DNA of 64,000 bases, taken from the NCBI RefSeq assembly GCF_000247695.1, contig NW_004624784.1, positions 10,930,959 through 10,994,958 of the forward strand. Reading direction: 5' to 3'. This DNA is from Heterocephalus glaber. Taxonomy: Eukaryota > Chordata > Mammalia > Rodentia > Bathyergidae. Below the pieces are notes generated by a model. That model was not told the origin of the DNA, made no database searches, and saw nothing but the letters and a program-made list of their open reading frames with translations. This document shows, in pieces, positions 23,138 to 33,890 of this stretch (positions are counted from its first letter, which is position 1; each line of letters begins with the position of its first letter). The position numbers and the translations under genes were made by a program.

Positions 23138-23203
23138 CCACTGCCTGCCTCACAAGTGCAAGGACCCGAGTTCAATCCCTGGTACCAAAAAACAAAAAAA
23201 AAC
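23138..23203 (+). mobile_element. 5'-truncated ID-type SINE
   Basis: Only the 3' half of an ID element is present (from 'ccactgcctgcctcacaag' through B box AGTTCAATCC to an A-rich tail). It is bounded by a perfect 15-bp TSD, ttaaatgggtagtca, at 23123-23137 and 23204-23218. The A box is absent, so the copy was born truncated. Confidence 0.9.
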
Positions 23204-23311
23204 TTAAATGGGTAGTCAGCAAGATCCCAGACTCAGGTGGCTTAGAACCCAGAATCTTAGGTGGTTTTGTGGGAAAAGAGTTGGGTTGGAGTTGGTTGGA
23301 AGAGGACAAGG

Positions 23312-23313
23312 TT

Positions 23314-23360
<47 letters not shown>

Positions 23361-23364
23361 TTTT
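23312..23364 (+). repeat. (TTTA)13 microsatellite
   Basis: Tetranucleotide repeat, essentially uninterrupted; likely highly polymorphic. Confidence 0.95.
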
Positions 23365-23436
23365 AGTTTGAAAGAGTACAAGAAATAGCCATATCTTTGT
23401 AACAGATTTCATATTTATTGGGTATTCAATATCCAT

Positions 23437-23588
23437 TTTTGTTTGAGATAGGATCTTGCTATGTGTAGTTTGGGCTGGTCTTGATTTCACTTTGTATACT
23501 AAGCTGGCCTTGAATTTATAGCAATCTTGTCCTGCCTCAGCCTCCTGAATGCTGAGATTACAGACATGTGCTACCACACCTGGTTTTG
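23437..23588 (-). mobile_element. B1/7SL-like SINE, reverse orientation
   Basis: Reversed head 'ctgcctcagcctcctgaatg' and 'gagattacagacatgtgctaccacacc' with T-rich start. It carries the internal duplication typical of rodent B1-like units. Flanked by an imperfect 'caat-atccatt' repeat. Confidence 0.8.
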
Positions 23589-23741
23589 CAATCCATTCCT
23601 ATATTTCCATAAGGTTTCTTCTCAAATGTCATTTCCTTAGAAAGAACTTCCTTGAAAATACTATCTAAAATAGTACCCTATTATGCTTTCCTTTCACTTC
23701 CCTGTAAATATACTATGTCTTGTTTAATACTTTTTGGTCCA

Positions 23742-23930
23742 GCCACGTGCAGTGGTTCAGGCTGTAATCACAGCTACTTGGGAGGGTGAGGCAGGAGGAT
23801 CACAGGTCAAGACCAGTCTGGCAATTTAACAAGACCTTGTCTCAAAATGAAATTTAAACAAGATTAGGGGTGCAGCTCAGCAACTGAGCAATTGCTCCAC
23901 GTGCTCGAGGTCCTGGGTTCAATCCTCAGA
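23742..23930 (+). mobile_element. Dimeric SINE (B1-like left, ID-like right)
   Basis: Left arm: 'gccacgtgcagtggttcagg', TAATCACAGCTACTTGGGAGG, 'caagaccttgtctcaaaatg'. Right arm: 'ggggtgcagctcagcaactg', then 'ggtcctgggttcaatcctcag'. The same two-part design recurs at 40826 and 62216, so this is one family rather than chance neighbours. Confidence 0.82.
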
Positions 23931-24720
23931 ACTAGGGGGGTGGGAGTCAAATAACAGCCCTCCCCCACAGCATTATATAGTCCAGTTCCCTCTCCAAAGC
24001 AAGCTGCCTAAGAGCAGGGGTTGCCCCTAAGGGAGTAATAGCAGTGTTGAACACTGGCTCCATGTTTGATTTTGGACTAGTTAATCGCTCTCCTGCTCTT
24101 TTGGTTTTTATTTTTCTTCCAGAAGTATGAATTACACAAACCTCAGTATAGACACACAGAATCTGGTGCACACACGGGATTGAGTCTGGTTCTCCTGGGA
24201 TCTCTAATCAAAGCTCTGCTGGGTTCAGGCTAGGAAGAAGAGTTGGGGAAACCTGTCTCCTCCAGATTTGTTTCCTTCTAAACAGCTTGAACAGAGAGAA
24301 AAAGAAAGTGTCAATTGTAAAAAGAAGGAAGTGGAAAGCTTCATCCCCCTTTGCCTCCCACAGGCGAACCTGTTTATCCTGTTCCCCTTTTAAAAGCCCT
24401 GTTCCTAAGAGATCTCTTTTCCCCAAGGAAACACAGCTGTTGTGTCTTCCAACTGTCTCCCTGGTTTTATGAATGTTGTCAAGCTCATTAAGAGATGGGA
24501 AAAGTGGTGTTTCTGATTCTCTCAAGGAGGGAGTCATACCTAATTCTGAAGCCTGTGGGCTCTCAGTTGATTCCCCCTACTGCTAGTACCTGGGAATCTA
24601 CTCATATGTGCCAAAAACCTAAATCCAAGGGTCTTGACACTTGTGCAACATACTAAGAAAAATTAACTTTATGTATTTTATGGTTGCTCTATCTCTAGCT
24701 ACACAGTTATTTTTCTTTTT

Positions 24721-24796
24721 TGGTACCAGGGATCGAATTCGGGTCCTTGAGCTTGCACAGCAGGCGGCGAAACCACTGAGCTAAATCCCCGGCCCC
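24721..24796 (-). mobile_element. ID-type tRNA-derived SINE
   Basis: Reversed consensus copy: 'ggtaccagggatcgaattcg' through 'accactgagctaaatccccg' to GGCCCC. TSD tatttttcttttt at 24708-24720 and 24797-24809. Confidence 0.95.
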
Positions 24797-24799
24797 TAT

Positions 24800-25360
24800 T
24801 TTTCTTTTTCATTTCCTACCAACTGCTAGATAGTTCTTCAGGTGGATTTAGCTCAACCCAGTTTGCCTTCTTTCTTGCTTGTAGTTCTTGAGGATAACCA
24901 TAGAATGTACTAGAAACACAGTACCCTGAGAAACTGAAAGAGCAGAAGGGCCTGGGCTCTGTTCCATCCTCTGCCACTTCCTACACGACGCAAGGGATGC
25001 TTTATAGTGCTTTAGCCCAGCATATCGTGTGGCCCTGGGGTACAAAACCTAGGGCAGCCTGCTTTCCAGTGTCTCAGCTATTGTGGCATTGGGGCACATG
25101 CAAGTGACACCCTGTCCTAGGCTTCTCTTATTCCTTGCTGCCTATCTGTAAATAATAACCCCACTTTTAGAACTTTTTGTGTATGTGTTTTCTATCTCAC
25201 TGGACTAGACAAGTTAGTAACCAGGGCACAGTGAAACAGTTGCACATCAAACATTGCAAACTTCATGAGAATAGGAAACTACTGATTAGTTCACTGCACC
25301 TTTGACTTTATGGACTGGTGCATAGTAGGTGCTCAGCAAATGAGTAAACGTATTGTTATA
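24800..25360. other. Intergenic unique sequence
   Basis: No gene. 'tggtgcatagtaggtgctcagc' near 25315-25340 is probably a MIR/L2 tail; nothing else recognised. Confidence 0.4.
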
Positions 25361-25364
25361 TAAT

Positions 25365-25590
25365 CTAGAATTCACACACTATACAATTTATCCATTTAAC
25401 GTGCAATTCAGTAGTTAGGGATATAATCCATTATTATTTATTTTTAATATTGTGGTAAAATACTAGTATCATAAAATGTGTCATTTTAATAATTTTTGTG
25501 TCTACACTTCAATAGCATTAATTATATTCATAGTGCTGTGTAACCATCCCTATTGTCCATTTCCAAAACGCCCTCAACCCCTTTGATCTT
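25365..25590 (-). repeat. L1 3' UTR-like fragment
   Basis: 'attcacacactatacaatttatcc', 'attgtggtaaaatactagtatc' and 'gctgtgtaaccatccctattg' match the old mammalian L1 tail as it reads on the antisense strand. Diverged. Confidence 0.5.
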
Positions 25591-25614
25591 TTAGCTCTTA
25601 CTCCTGGATATACT

Positions 25615-25770
25615 TTAGAGTCATCTGAGGCACTTTAAAAATACTCCCATACCTGGATCCCACCCCAGATGACTTAAGTCAGAATCTCTGGGGTATATTA
25701 TCTAGGAAATCAGTAGTCTTAAAGCTCCCCAGATGATTCTAACAAGTAGAAGTGTTGAGAGCTGGCACTC
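25615..25770 (+). mobile_element. MER5A-like hAT-Charlie DNA element
   Basis: 'gagtcatctgaggcactttaaaaatac', 'cctggatcccaccccagatg', 'gtcagaatctctggggtatat' and 'gctccccagatgattctaac' follow MER5A. Confidence 0.65.
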
Positions 25771-26399
25771 CAGATGTATCTAGGTTTTTTGGAAGTGATC
25801 ACCTAGTCTAGAAAGGACCATGTTTTTGTTTCTAAAATAGCGATGACTACACCTGACATATCTTGAGATTCTGTGGTCATACTCAATTACTCAGAGTGGA
25901 GTAAAGCGGATGAGATGAAACAAGACCCCCTATTTGCAACATTTGACAGAAAAACTAACCCATTTGCAAGAAAGGCGGAAGAGTGGGACTTTTGGTTGTA
26001 GTGCAGATATGAAGTTGATGGTTGAGGGGGTTGTTGGAGAGTTACCTGCTAGGAGGGCAAAGAATATAGTAATTGTTTAGAAGTTCAGTCAGAGGGCATC
26101 TGTGTGGTATCAGGGCTCCAGACAGTGGGGTAGAGTTGGGGTCATTCTGGTGGTTAGAAAGAGACTCAGTAGTACTCTTACTCAAACAGAGCAGCTCAGA
26201 ACAAACTAATATGGAACTCTGGGTGGAGATAAAACCAAGACCTCTATAACAGAGTAAAGTGTTGCCAAGGAACCAAGACTCAGAGCTGGAGCCATATGAG
26301 CCTGTGGTCAGTACAAGGAAAGTAAACCTGAGTCATGACATAAAGGGACACTCAATGCTAAACTCATCAGGTGGTGGAAAGGAGGAGACTTAGCTTCTT

Positions 26400-26480
26400 A
26401 CCATTCCTGCTGTATTCATTACATTCATTAGTGCCTAGCAGAGCACATGGCAGATAAAAGTTCTCAATAAATGAAGAAGG
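26400..26480 (+). repeat. MIR 3' end fragment
   Basis: 'gtgcctagcagagcacatggcagat' and 'ttctcaataaatg' match the terminal part of MIR. Confidence 0.5.
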
Positions 26481-26534
26481 AGGAAGTTGGATTTGGTTTG
26501 AAACTGCCTGCAGATGAGGATCATTAGCAGATTC

Positions 26535-26945
26535 AGTGTGTGTTTAACAGTTTACTGATATGTAATTCACATAGCACACAATTTACCTATTTAGAGTATA
26601 CAATTCAATGGCATTAGGTATAATACATTGTCACTCATTTTAAAAAGTATAAAATATAAATAACATAATATTTGCCATTTTAACCATTTTATATGTACCT
26701 TTCAGTGGCATTAATAATATTCACAATGTTGTACAACCACTATCATCATCAACCTGTTCATCACCCAAAATACAAACTTTGTGACAACTAAACAACAACT
26801 TCTCTAACTTCCCCCACTCCCACCCTAGCTCCTGATCAACTCTAATCTACTTTCTGTCCCTATTAACTAGCTTATTCTAAATGCTTCATATAAATGGAAT
26901 CATGTAATACATGTCCTTTTGTGTCTGGCTTATTTCACTTAGCAG
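26535..26945 (-). repeat. L1 3' UTR-like fragment
   Basis: 'tgtaattcacatagcacacaatttacc', 'ttgccattttaaccattttatatg', 'gttgtacaaccactatcatc', 'ctaatctactttctgtccc', 'tataaatggaatcatgtaatac' and 'tgtgtctggcttatttcactt' follow the order of the old L1 tail read antisense. Confidence 0.6.
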
Positions 26946-29280
26946 GTCTAATTTGGAGGTGCTGGAAGGGTGGAAGCATGACAGGAGGAAGACCACGAGA
27001 GGTTGACAAGTACATTTTTTCATATTGGTGGTAATAATGATCTTATCTTTGTTTCTACTCATAAGAAAGACAGCTCCTGTGGTTTTGTTTTGCATTGTTT
27101 TGCTAATGCTTTGAGAGCTGGCATCAGCCCCTGTGAACTTCCCTTCTCTCCCATCCCAATCACCTTGGACCCAATTGAATTTTCTCTTCAGAGTTGCTTT
27201 TCAAGCTGGTAATAGAGCAAGGATTAGGAGTCTGTTACACCTTACAATTAATACAGATCTTCATGATAATTACTTGAAGGAATGCTTTGGAAGTCCTGGA
27301 ATAGTGTTGACATCATTCTCATTCTGCAGGAAGGGACAGGACTTCCTTTGCATTCTAGCCCAGAAAGAAGATTATTCTTAGCCTGAGATAAGTTATTCCT
27401 TCTATTGCAAAGATCCCCTTCCCTCAATTCTGTCCCTCCGGTCTTCCTCCTAGCTATTTTCTCTTGCCCCCTTAGCTCTTTCTGTTTCTTGGAACAGTAG
27501 CCAAATTCTCCTAGGGCTGCTGGGCTTCCGTCACCATACTGGGTCTGTGGTGCAGAAGCATTCTGGCAGCAGGTGCTGAAGCCTTAACAGGGAAGCGGGG
27601 CTGTCAGGGATGGCTGTCATTCTCAGCAGAAGGTGAGGGTTCTTCAAGGCAGAGCGGTGCTCCCATTCAATCAGGACAAGTGGTTAGGGGATGTATTTAA
27701 GGTGCTGATAGCCTAGGTTCATTCTTTCTGGTCTCTAGACAGGAAGAAGGAAGGACTTCTGCTAGAGAAGAATACGGATGGGTAGGGAGGAGAGGGAGCC
27801 TGAGAGACAGGGTTGGTCGGGGAGAGAAAGCTGAATAATGTGAGTGAAGCAGGGACTGATGGGTGGCTATAGATAACACCTCCTAATTTCACTGGCCAAA
27901 TTGTATTTGTTGATCAAGCGTAGACTTGGAATTCCACCAGGGTTATTTGAGGGGTAGAGGCTTTCACAATGTGGAGATACTCTCTAAGAAATAATAATAG
28001 GTGCACACACTCCTAGAGCAAACGTTTATTAGATTTTAATGTTTTTAAGAGTGCTGTGGCTTTGGTCCCCCCGCTCTGGGACATAATATACATGATTGCA
28101 ATTTTTAGCTGGGGTCGATTTGCTCAGGTATCCTTCTTGAGTTAGAGTTGATGGGGTTAACTGTGGATACACTCTGAGCTGTGTATCATATTTAATGTGA
28201 TTCGAATTGCAGTTCCCTTCTCATTAGGGAATTAAAAAATTTTAGGCAAGCAAGTTCTGTTTCTATTTGAATTCTTGTTTTATCTTCTTGGTTCTCTTTC
28301 ACTATATTCCTTGCTGCGACAGACTGAGCACCTACTTTTCAGTGGTTACTTCCATTTATACTAATTGTAAAAATTTCTCAATCTCTCTGGCAGCAATTTC
28401 TTAAAGTTTTCCCTTTAAATACAGATTCTCCATTAACTGTATTTCTGTAGCTTCAGCTACTGCTGTTTATAATAGCTACTATGCAGGTCCATGCAATACC
28501 GAACCATTTGTGTATTCATTCTATGAAATTTCTGTGAAATTACCTATAACCCCAAGAACATTATCTTTTTATAGACTGTAGCTTCACTCTGTCTCCCTGC
28601 TTTGTGTGCTCTGAGCTGTGAGGCACTGGAAGGAGTTTTAGACTCCCTGAAGTTTTTATTTTTGTTTTTTTTTTCCAACTAGGAAATAACTCCTCATTTT
28701 AGCAGTAAGCAGAAAAGCTTTCCCTACCATAAATAACTCATAGACTATACTTTATGCCTATGCTTCTTCATCTCTACATGCTTTTCATAACTTCATGTTC
28801 ACACCCACATGAATGTGTGAACATGTATGTGCAGTGAAAACACAGAATTAAATGACTGAGTTGGTTGCTTATTTTAGTTTGAGATTTTATTTTCAATTCC
28901 ATAAATGGAGCATTAGAGCAGGCAATCTAAAATATTCCAGGAGAGGTCTTGAGCTTGTCTCAATGGACAGGATCTGCATTATTCCTATTGGGGAACTTGG
29001 TAAATGGAGAGAGACCAGTGTCTTCTGCGCTTTCATTTCTCGTCTGAACTGAGACCCAGCATCTTCACTGGGTCTTTTGGGATGGATTTGGTGAAAGTGG
29101 GGCTCGATATGGCATGTATTTGTTAGGACAAGAAAGGCTACCTACTATAACCAAGAAACTCCCAAATCTCAGTGGCCCAACAGAGAAGTTATTGGTCACG
29201 GTCACATTACAGGTCATTGGTACTGGTCCTAGACATGTGACTTTCAATGTGGCCATTCAGGGACTGAAGTTTCTCCCATC
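26946..29280. other. Intergenic unique sequence
   Basis: No supported gene. Bases 27960-28260 are AT-rich, repeat-free and keep isolated CpGs; possibly constrained. Around 29115-29260 the text ('aaactcccaaatctcagtggcccaacag') resembles a dispersed mammalian repeat that I cannot name. Confidence 0.4.
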
Positions 29281-29298
29281 TTCTAGTCTTCCCTTCTT

Positions 29299-29377
29299 TT
29301 TTTTGGTACCAGGGATCGAACTTGGGACCTTGAGCTTGCAAAGCAGGCGGCAAAACCACTGAGCTAAACCCTCGGCC
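29299..29377 (-). mobile_element. ID-type tRNA-derived SINE
   Basis: Reversed consensus copy beginning with a T-run and 'ggtaccagggatcgaacttg'. A perfect 16-bp TSD, ctagtcttcccttctt, lies at 29283-29298 and 29378-29393; a young insertion. Confidence 0.96.
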
Positions 29378-29393
29378 CTAGTCTTCCCTTCTT

Positions 29394-31055
29394 GAGAGCT
29401 TTGGACTCCTTTTCATTTAACTGGAGGAAGGCAAAGGAGATGTGGCTATAGGGGAGAAGATGGAATGGCCCAGGCCTCTAAGTGGAGCACCTCTCCTCTG
29501 CCCTTGTCATTGGCACTCAGTCACACGGTGTTCACTCAAAGGCAAGCTGGGAAGTGCTGTCTACCTGGCTGCCAGGAGGAAGAGGTCATGCACTTTCTGA
29601 GTGTACAGCAACTTCTGCCGCAGGCAGGTGCAGCATTTTGACTTTTACTGTTTCCCTCACGTTGCCTACATGCGTGAGGTCCTCCTCCTCTAGTCCCTCT
29701 GGGGTAAGGAGAGGGCAGCAGGCAACATGTCCTTTCTGCCATTTAAATCCTGCTGCATTGCTCCTGGAAGCGGTAGCATCTGTGTGTTGAGTATCTATTA
29801 TGTGCCAGGCACTGCACCAGGGAACACAGACGGTGGGAAACAGTGCCTCTGCATAGACGGATTTAGGGACACCTTGGAGAAATTGATAGACTCATCTTGC
29901 AACATTATCGGGGGGCTCTCTAAGGGAAAAGGGGGCTCTTCTGGAACACATTCCCCTTCTTCTTCCTTACCCTATTTTCACCTCACCATTGACAAACTGA
30001 TCAATGAAAATTTCTTAAGCTAATCTGTAAGGTTCCTTATGACCTGTCCCTCTTGTTTTTCAGCACTTTTTCCTCCTGTTTCCATCCAGGCTGTGGTCCC
30101 TACAGTTTCCTAAATGCACCAGCTCCAAGTTGAGGGGAACCCTGTTGTTTCCCCCTTGGAACTTGCTCTTCTTCCTCTTTGCTTGGCAGAATTTTTTCTT
30201 ATTTAGTCTCAACTGGGTTTTCTTTTTTCTAGGAAGCCAGCCTTGCCCTTGCTCCATTCCCCAAGTTTCAGACAGGTTTCCTTCTTTGGGTTTCTGCAAG
30301 ACTGTCATAATTCTTAGTCTTTTCCTTTTTAGTATCTGCATTCTCCAAGCACTGAGTCTGCCCGGCGTGTGCGTGTGATTATATCATTAGCACCTGGTGG
30401 AGTCTTGGGCCCAGAGCAGGTGCTCAGTGGACTGGTGAAGCACAGTCAGCACCATGTCCTTAAAGCAATAGCTTTAGGTACTATTATATAATGTTCTTTC
30501 CATCCCCTTGGTAATTTACACCACAAAGGAAATCAAGAAATTTCCATCACTAACTGATTTTCTGACTTGTTATTATTTTTTGTTTTAATTTATGTTTTTC
30601 TTGACACATTTCTCTGAGCGATGACTCCCTCTTACCTAGAGTTACCTGGCATGATGAATTGTTCTAGGGTCCATCACTTGGGATTCTACTCCTGCACATA
30701 CTGCACATCGATGGGCCGTGGCAACCAGTCCTTCCCAGCTGGTGAGGGCCTTTCTTCCCAGCTGCTCTAGATTCTCCCAAGTGCACAAGAATAGTCCAAA
30801 CTGAAACCCAAGAGGGAGGAGGGAGCATGAGGACACAGGGAGCAGGAGCATTACCCTTATTGGCCCTTGCTGCTATTGCTTAATAAGCAGAGAGATGGAT
30901 TCATGAGCAGATAAGCACTCCTAAGCCTGCCAGACTGGTCGGGGTCTAGCTACCGCTTGGGAAACAAGGGACAAGATTTTCTTTCATGAATTCTGAGAAG
31001 CAGTCTGCATCACTACTACAGAGCCATGGGTCACTACACTGATTTCTTCTCTCAT
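29394..31055. other. Intergenic unique sequence
   Basis: No supported gene. 'gagtatctattatgtgccaggcactgcacc' (29790-29822) is an L2/MIR tail in reverse sense. Open frames of 70-100 codons lack recognisable domains. Confidence 0.4.
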
Positions 31056-31059
31056 GCAC

Positions 31060-31240
31060 TAATTCATTCATTCAATAGATACTTATTGGGGCCTAGCTGT
31101 TACAGACACCAAGGATATAGAGGTGAACAAGACAGGAAAAGCACTTGTCCTTTTCTAGCAAGGGAGAGTGGAGCTAAACAAATACACAGGAAAAATGCAA
31201 AACAAAGCAAATTATATGTAATATGATTTCATAGAGAGAG
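31060..31240 (-). repeat. L2 LINE 3' end fragment
   Basis: 'ttcattcattcaatagatacttattggggcc', 'caaggatatagaggtgaacaagacagg' are the reversed L2 tail. Confidence 0.6.
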
Positions 31241-32037
31241 CTGTATTTCCTGGGTCTTCGGGGCAAGGCCTTATTCTTACTGTAGCTGGAAGACTTAGAC
31301 TGAGTGGGAATTCTCCCATCAGTTGCTAGGCCTTCTCTCAGGACACCAAGTGTGCTCTGCAAATCCACATCCACACACCTCCTCCCTTTTACTCCCAGCA
31401 AGAAGCAGCTGCTCTCCAAGGCCCATGTCAGCCCATTCTTCATCCTTCCTGAACCTCTGAGCAAGAAGTCAGGCCATCAAAAACAGCTGGAGCAGAACCG
31501 GGCATCATTTGTGTTCCATCTGTCAGGTGTGCCTGGTTCCCAGGCTTTGCACCCTCTCCTGTCTGTGCTGAATCTACTTGCCTGCCAGAACTGCAGGCTC
31601 AGCTCTGGCCCCGGGCTCCGGGATCAATTCTGACTTCAGGCAGGAAGAATTTAAGCTGCTTCAGTCCAACAGTGTTGATTTGGTCTTGTCACTCTGGCTG
31701 CTTGCTTGTTGTCCCTAATCTTGTGACTCATTCTGACAAGTGGATAGTCTGACATACACCTTTGTCCCTAAGTCCTTGCCTTAGTTTTTCTCCTGGTACT
31801 CAGGCCCTCAGAGTCTGGGGACAGTCCTTCTTCAGACCAGTGTTCTCCCCTGGCCTCCAGTCCCCTTGGGGATTATGTCCTGCCCCTTTACCTTGCTATT
31901 GTAAATGGAGATCCCATGGGTGGCTGCCTGCTTGCTGGGACTTCTGAATTTTGTTTGTATTTGACTCATTTTCTGTGGGTATCTCTGTGCCCGTCCACTT
32001 TGCAGATGTCCTCTATTATTTCTCCTCAGAAGCTCCA
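31241..32037. other. Intergenic unique sequence
   Basis: No gene or confident repeat. The plus-strand frame at 31304-31633 (109 codons) has no recognised family. Confidence 0.4.
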
Positions 32038-32050
32038 CAGCTAACTTCTT

Positions 32051-32197
32051 TTTTATGTATTTTATTGTATTTGTACAAGTTTGCATTTCATGCAGTTTAC
32101 AGTCATCTTGAGGAGTGGTTACATGTGCATACTATAGCTTGTTTTTTCTTCTTTTTTTTTTAATAACACCCTTCCTCTTCCCTCCCCCTCCCACCAT
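32051..32197 (-). mobile_element. 5'-truncated L1-like 3' end
   Basis: Read antisense it is a GA-rich tract, then 'gatgactgtaaactgcatg', 'acttgtacaaatacaataaa' and an A-rich end, as in an L1 3' UTR. TSD agctaacttctt at 32039-32050 and 32198-32209 proves target-primed retroposition of this 147-bp piece. Confidence 0.65.
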
Positions 32198-32209
32198 AGC
32201 TAACTTCTT

Positions 32210-33010
32210 GCTCTCCTTTTCATGTGATCTCTTTGTTGAGCTCTGTGCTCCTTCTTCTGGATTGATCATTCTGTTTTTCCCTCCGTGATGGCCCCACCTG
32301 AGTAGATGAGTCTAATTCCAGATCTCAGAAACCCTGCTGTATTTCCTGTCCTAATGCAGTTAATCAGTCCATGCCTAGCTGTGCTCTAAGATAAGACTCT
32401 GCCTTCCCTTGGGACACACCATCCTTCTTCTACCTTTTAAGTTCCCTAGAGGTTAAATAATCAAGAAGGCAGGACATCACATAGCCCGGGTACAGCAAGG
32501 GGCCAATAGAGACCCTTTAGCTATAGTTGGGAGAAAAAGCCAAACAACAACAACAAAACAAGACAGAAAACCCAACAGAAGGCCAGGGCAGCTGTTAAGT
32601 GAGGCATCACAGCCTTGCTAAGTAGGTATCTCAAATCCCTGTGGTCTGAGGACAGATGTCCCATAAACCCATGGCAGCCTAATTTATACTGGATGGTTAG
32701 CTCTGCCATGAGAAGGTTATCTTGCTTGTGCTGGCAGCAAGAATGTCCAGTGGGAGCTGTCATCTCTAAAGGGAAGGGAGCACCATGGCTAGGAGAGGAG
32801 CACCAATCTTTGCCTCAAAAAGATATGGCTCAATCCACCATTTGCAAGCTTCCTCTTCATAGTCCTGACATATTTCCCTTGTTTCTTCTTTACCTGATCT
32901 GACCCTAGACTTTGTCTTTCTGGCTTCCTGTTTGTTCCAATGAAGCCTCCAGCTTTGGTGCCTCAGTTTACCAGCTTCTAGCAGTTTTATTTCTTTTTCT
33001 TCTCTGATAT
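32210..33010. other. Intergenic unique sequence
   Basis: No gene or clear repeat seen. Confidence 0.4.
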
Positions 33011-33011
33011 A

Positions 33012-33280
33012 TGGCATTCATTCATTTAATCATTTAAAGTCCCTGATCCCATAGGTCTTTAGGAAAGGAGGAGACCAAGAGATGGAAAAATGGGGGAAGG
33101 AGGGGAAAAGGAAATAAAAAGGATGAAGTTGTGTTATGAACATGTACCAACTCCCCATGATGAATGTAATCGTTATGTACTGCAAATATGTACTAATAAC
33201 GATTTCTTAAAAATTTAGAAGTCCCTGCTCCCAAGAAGCTTATAGAGAGAAGATGATGACACAGTTGTTAGATACAGTTG
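33012..33280 (-). repeat. L2 LINE 3' end, split by a later insertion
   Basis: 'ggcattcattcatttaatc' and, beyond the insert, 'aagtccctgctcccaagaagcttatagag' are one reversed L2 tail. The interruption at 33053-33217 is described separately. Confidence 0.55.
33053..33217 (+). mobile_element. Short retroposed segment (L1-like 3' end) inside L2
   Basis: A GA-rich tract followed by 'tatgaacatgtaccaactcc' and 'gtaatcgttatgtactgc', ending 'cttaaaaat'. Flanked by imperfect direct repeats of about 18 bp (around 33035-33052 'ttaaagtccctgatccca' and 33218-33235 'ttagaagtccctgctccc'). Family assignment uncertain. Confidence 0.5.
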
Positions 33281-33838
33281 GGATAAATGTTACACAGGGA
33301 AACTTGAAGTTGCTATGGAAAGGAGACTGACTTCTGCTCGTGGACCTGTGAATGCTTTTTGGAGGAAGGAACTTTAAGCTATGTTCTGGAAGTAAGGCAA
33401 AAGGACTTTGGGACTGGGATGGGAAGACAGGAGTGCACAAAGTGTTTCAGACTGAGTGAACAATGTGGGCAGGCAGGAGCTTGTCTACATCTTTTCTCCA
33501 GGCTCAGCACAGGGCACGTTGACTACCCCGCAGCCAACTGAACACTTCCTTGGCTGAGGACTTCTATTTTGTACCATGTCATAGAAGCTACATGGACACA
33601 TCTTGCAATTTATAGAATCTGCTCCTGTCTTGACTTTGGGTCTTAGGGCCAGTGGGATGTGTACCTGAGGGAGTCCATGTCTTTATTCTCCACATTGAGC
33701 CTAAGTGCATGTGGAATGAGCATTTGTGGCCCCTGGAAGATTATCCATGCAGCCTGACATGCCACATATTCCTGGACCCTGACTCGGTGGGGCCAGCCTT
33801 CTCTGTGCCACAGGTATCCAAGGTGAAGATCTGCATCT
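33281..33838. other. Intergenic unique sequence
   Basis: No gene or clear repeat seen. Confidence 0.4.
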
Positions 33839-33890
33839 AATGTTGTGCCTGGCTAACAATAAATACTCCACAAACGCTAGCTGACTTGAT
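33839..33890 (+). repeat. MIR 3' end fragment
   Basis: 'gttgtgcctggctaacaataaatactccac' resembles the MIR terminus. Confidence 0.4.
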
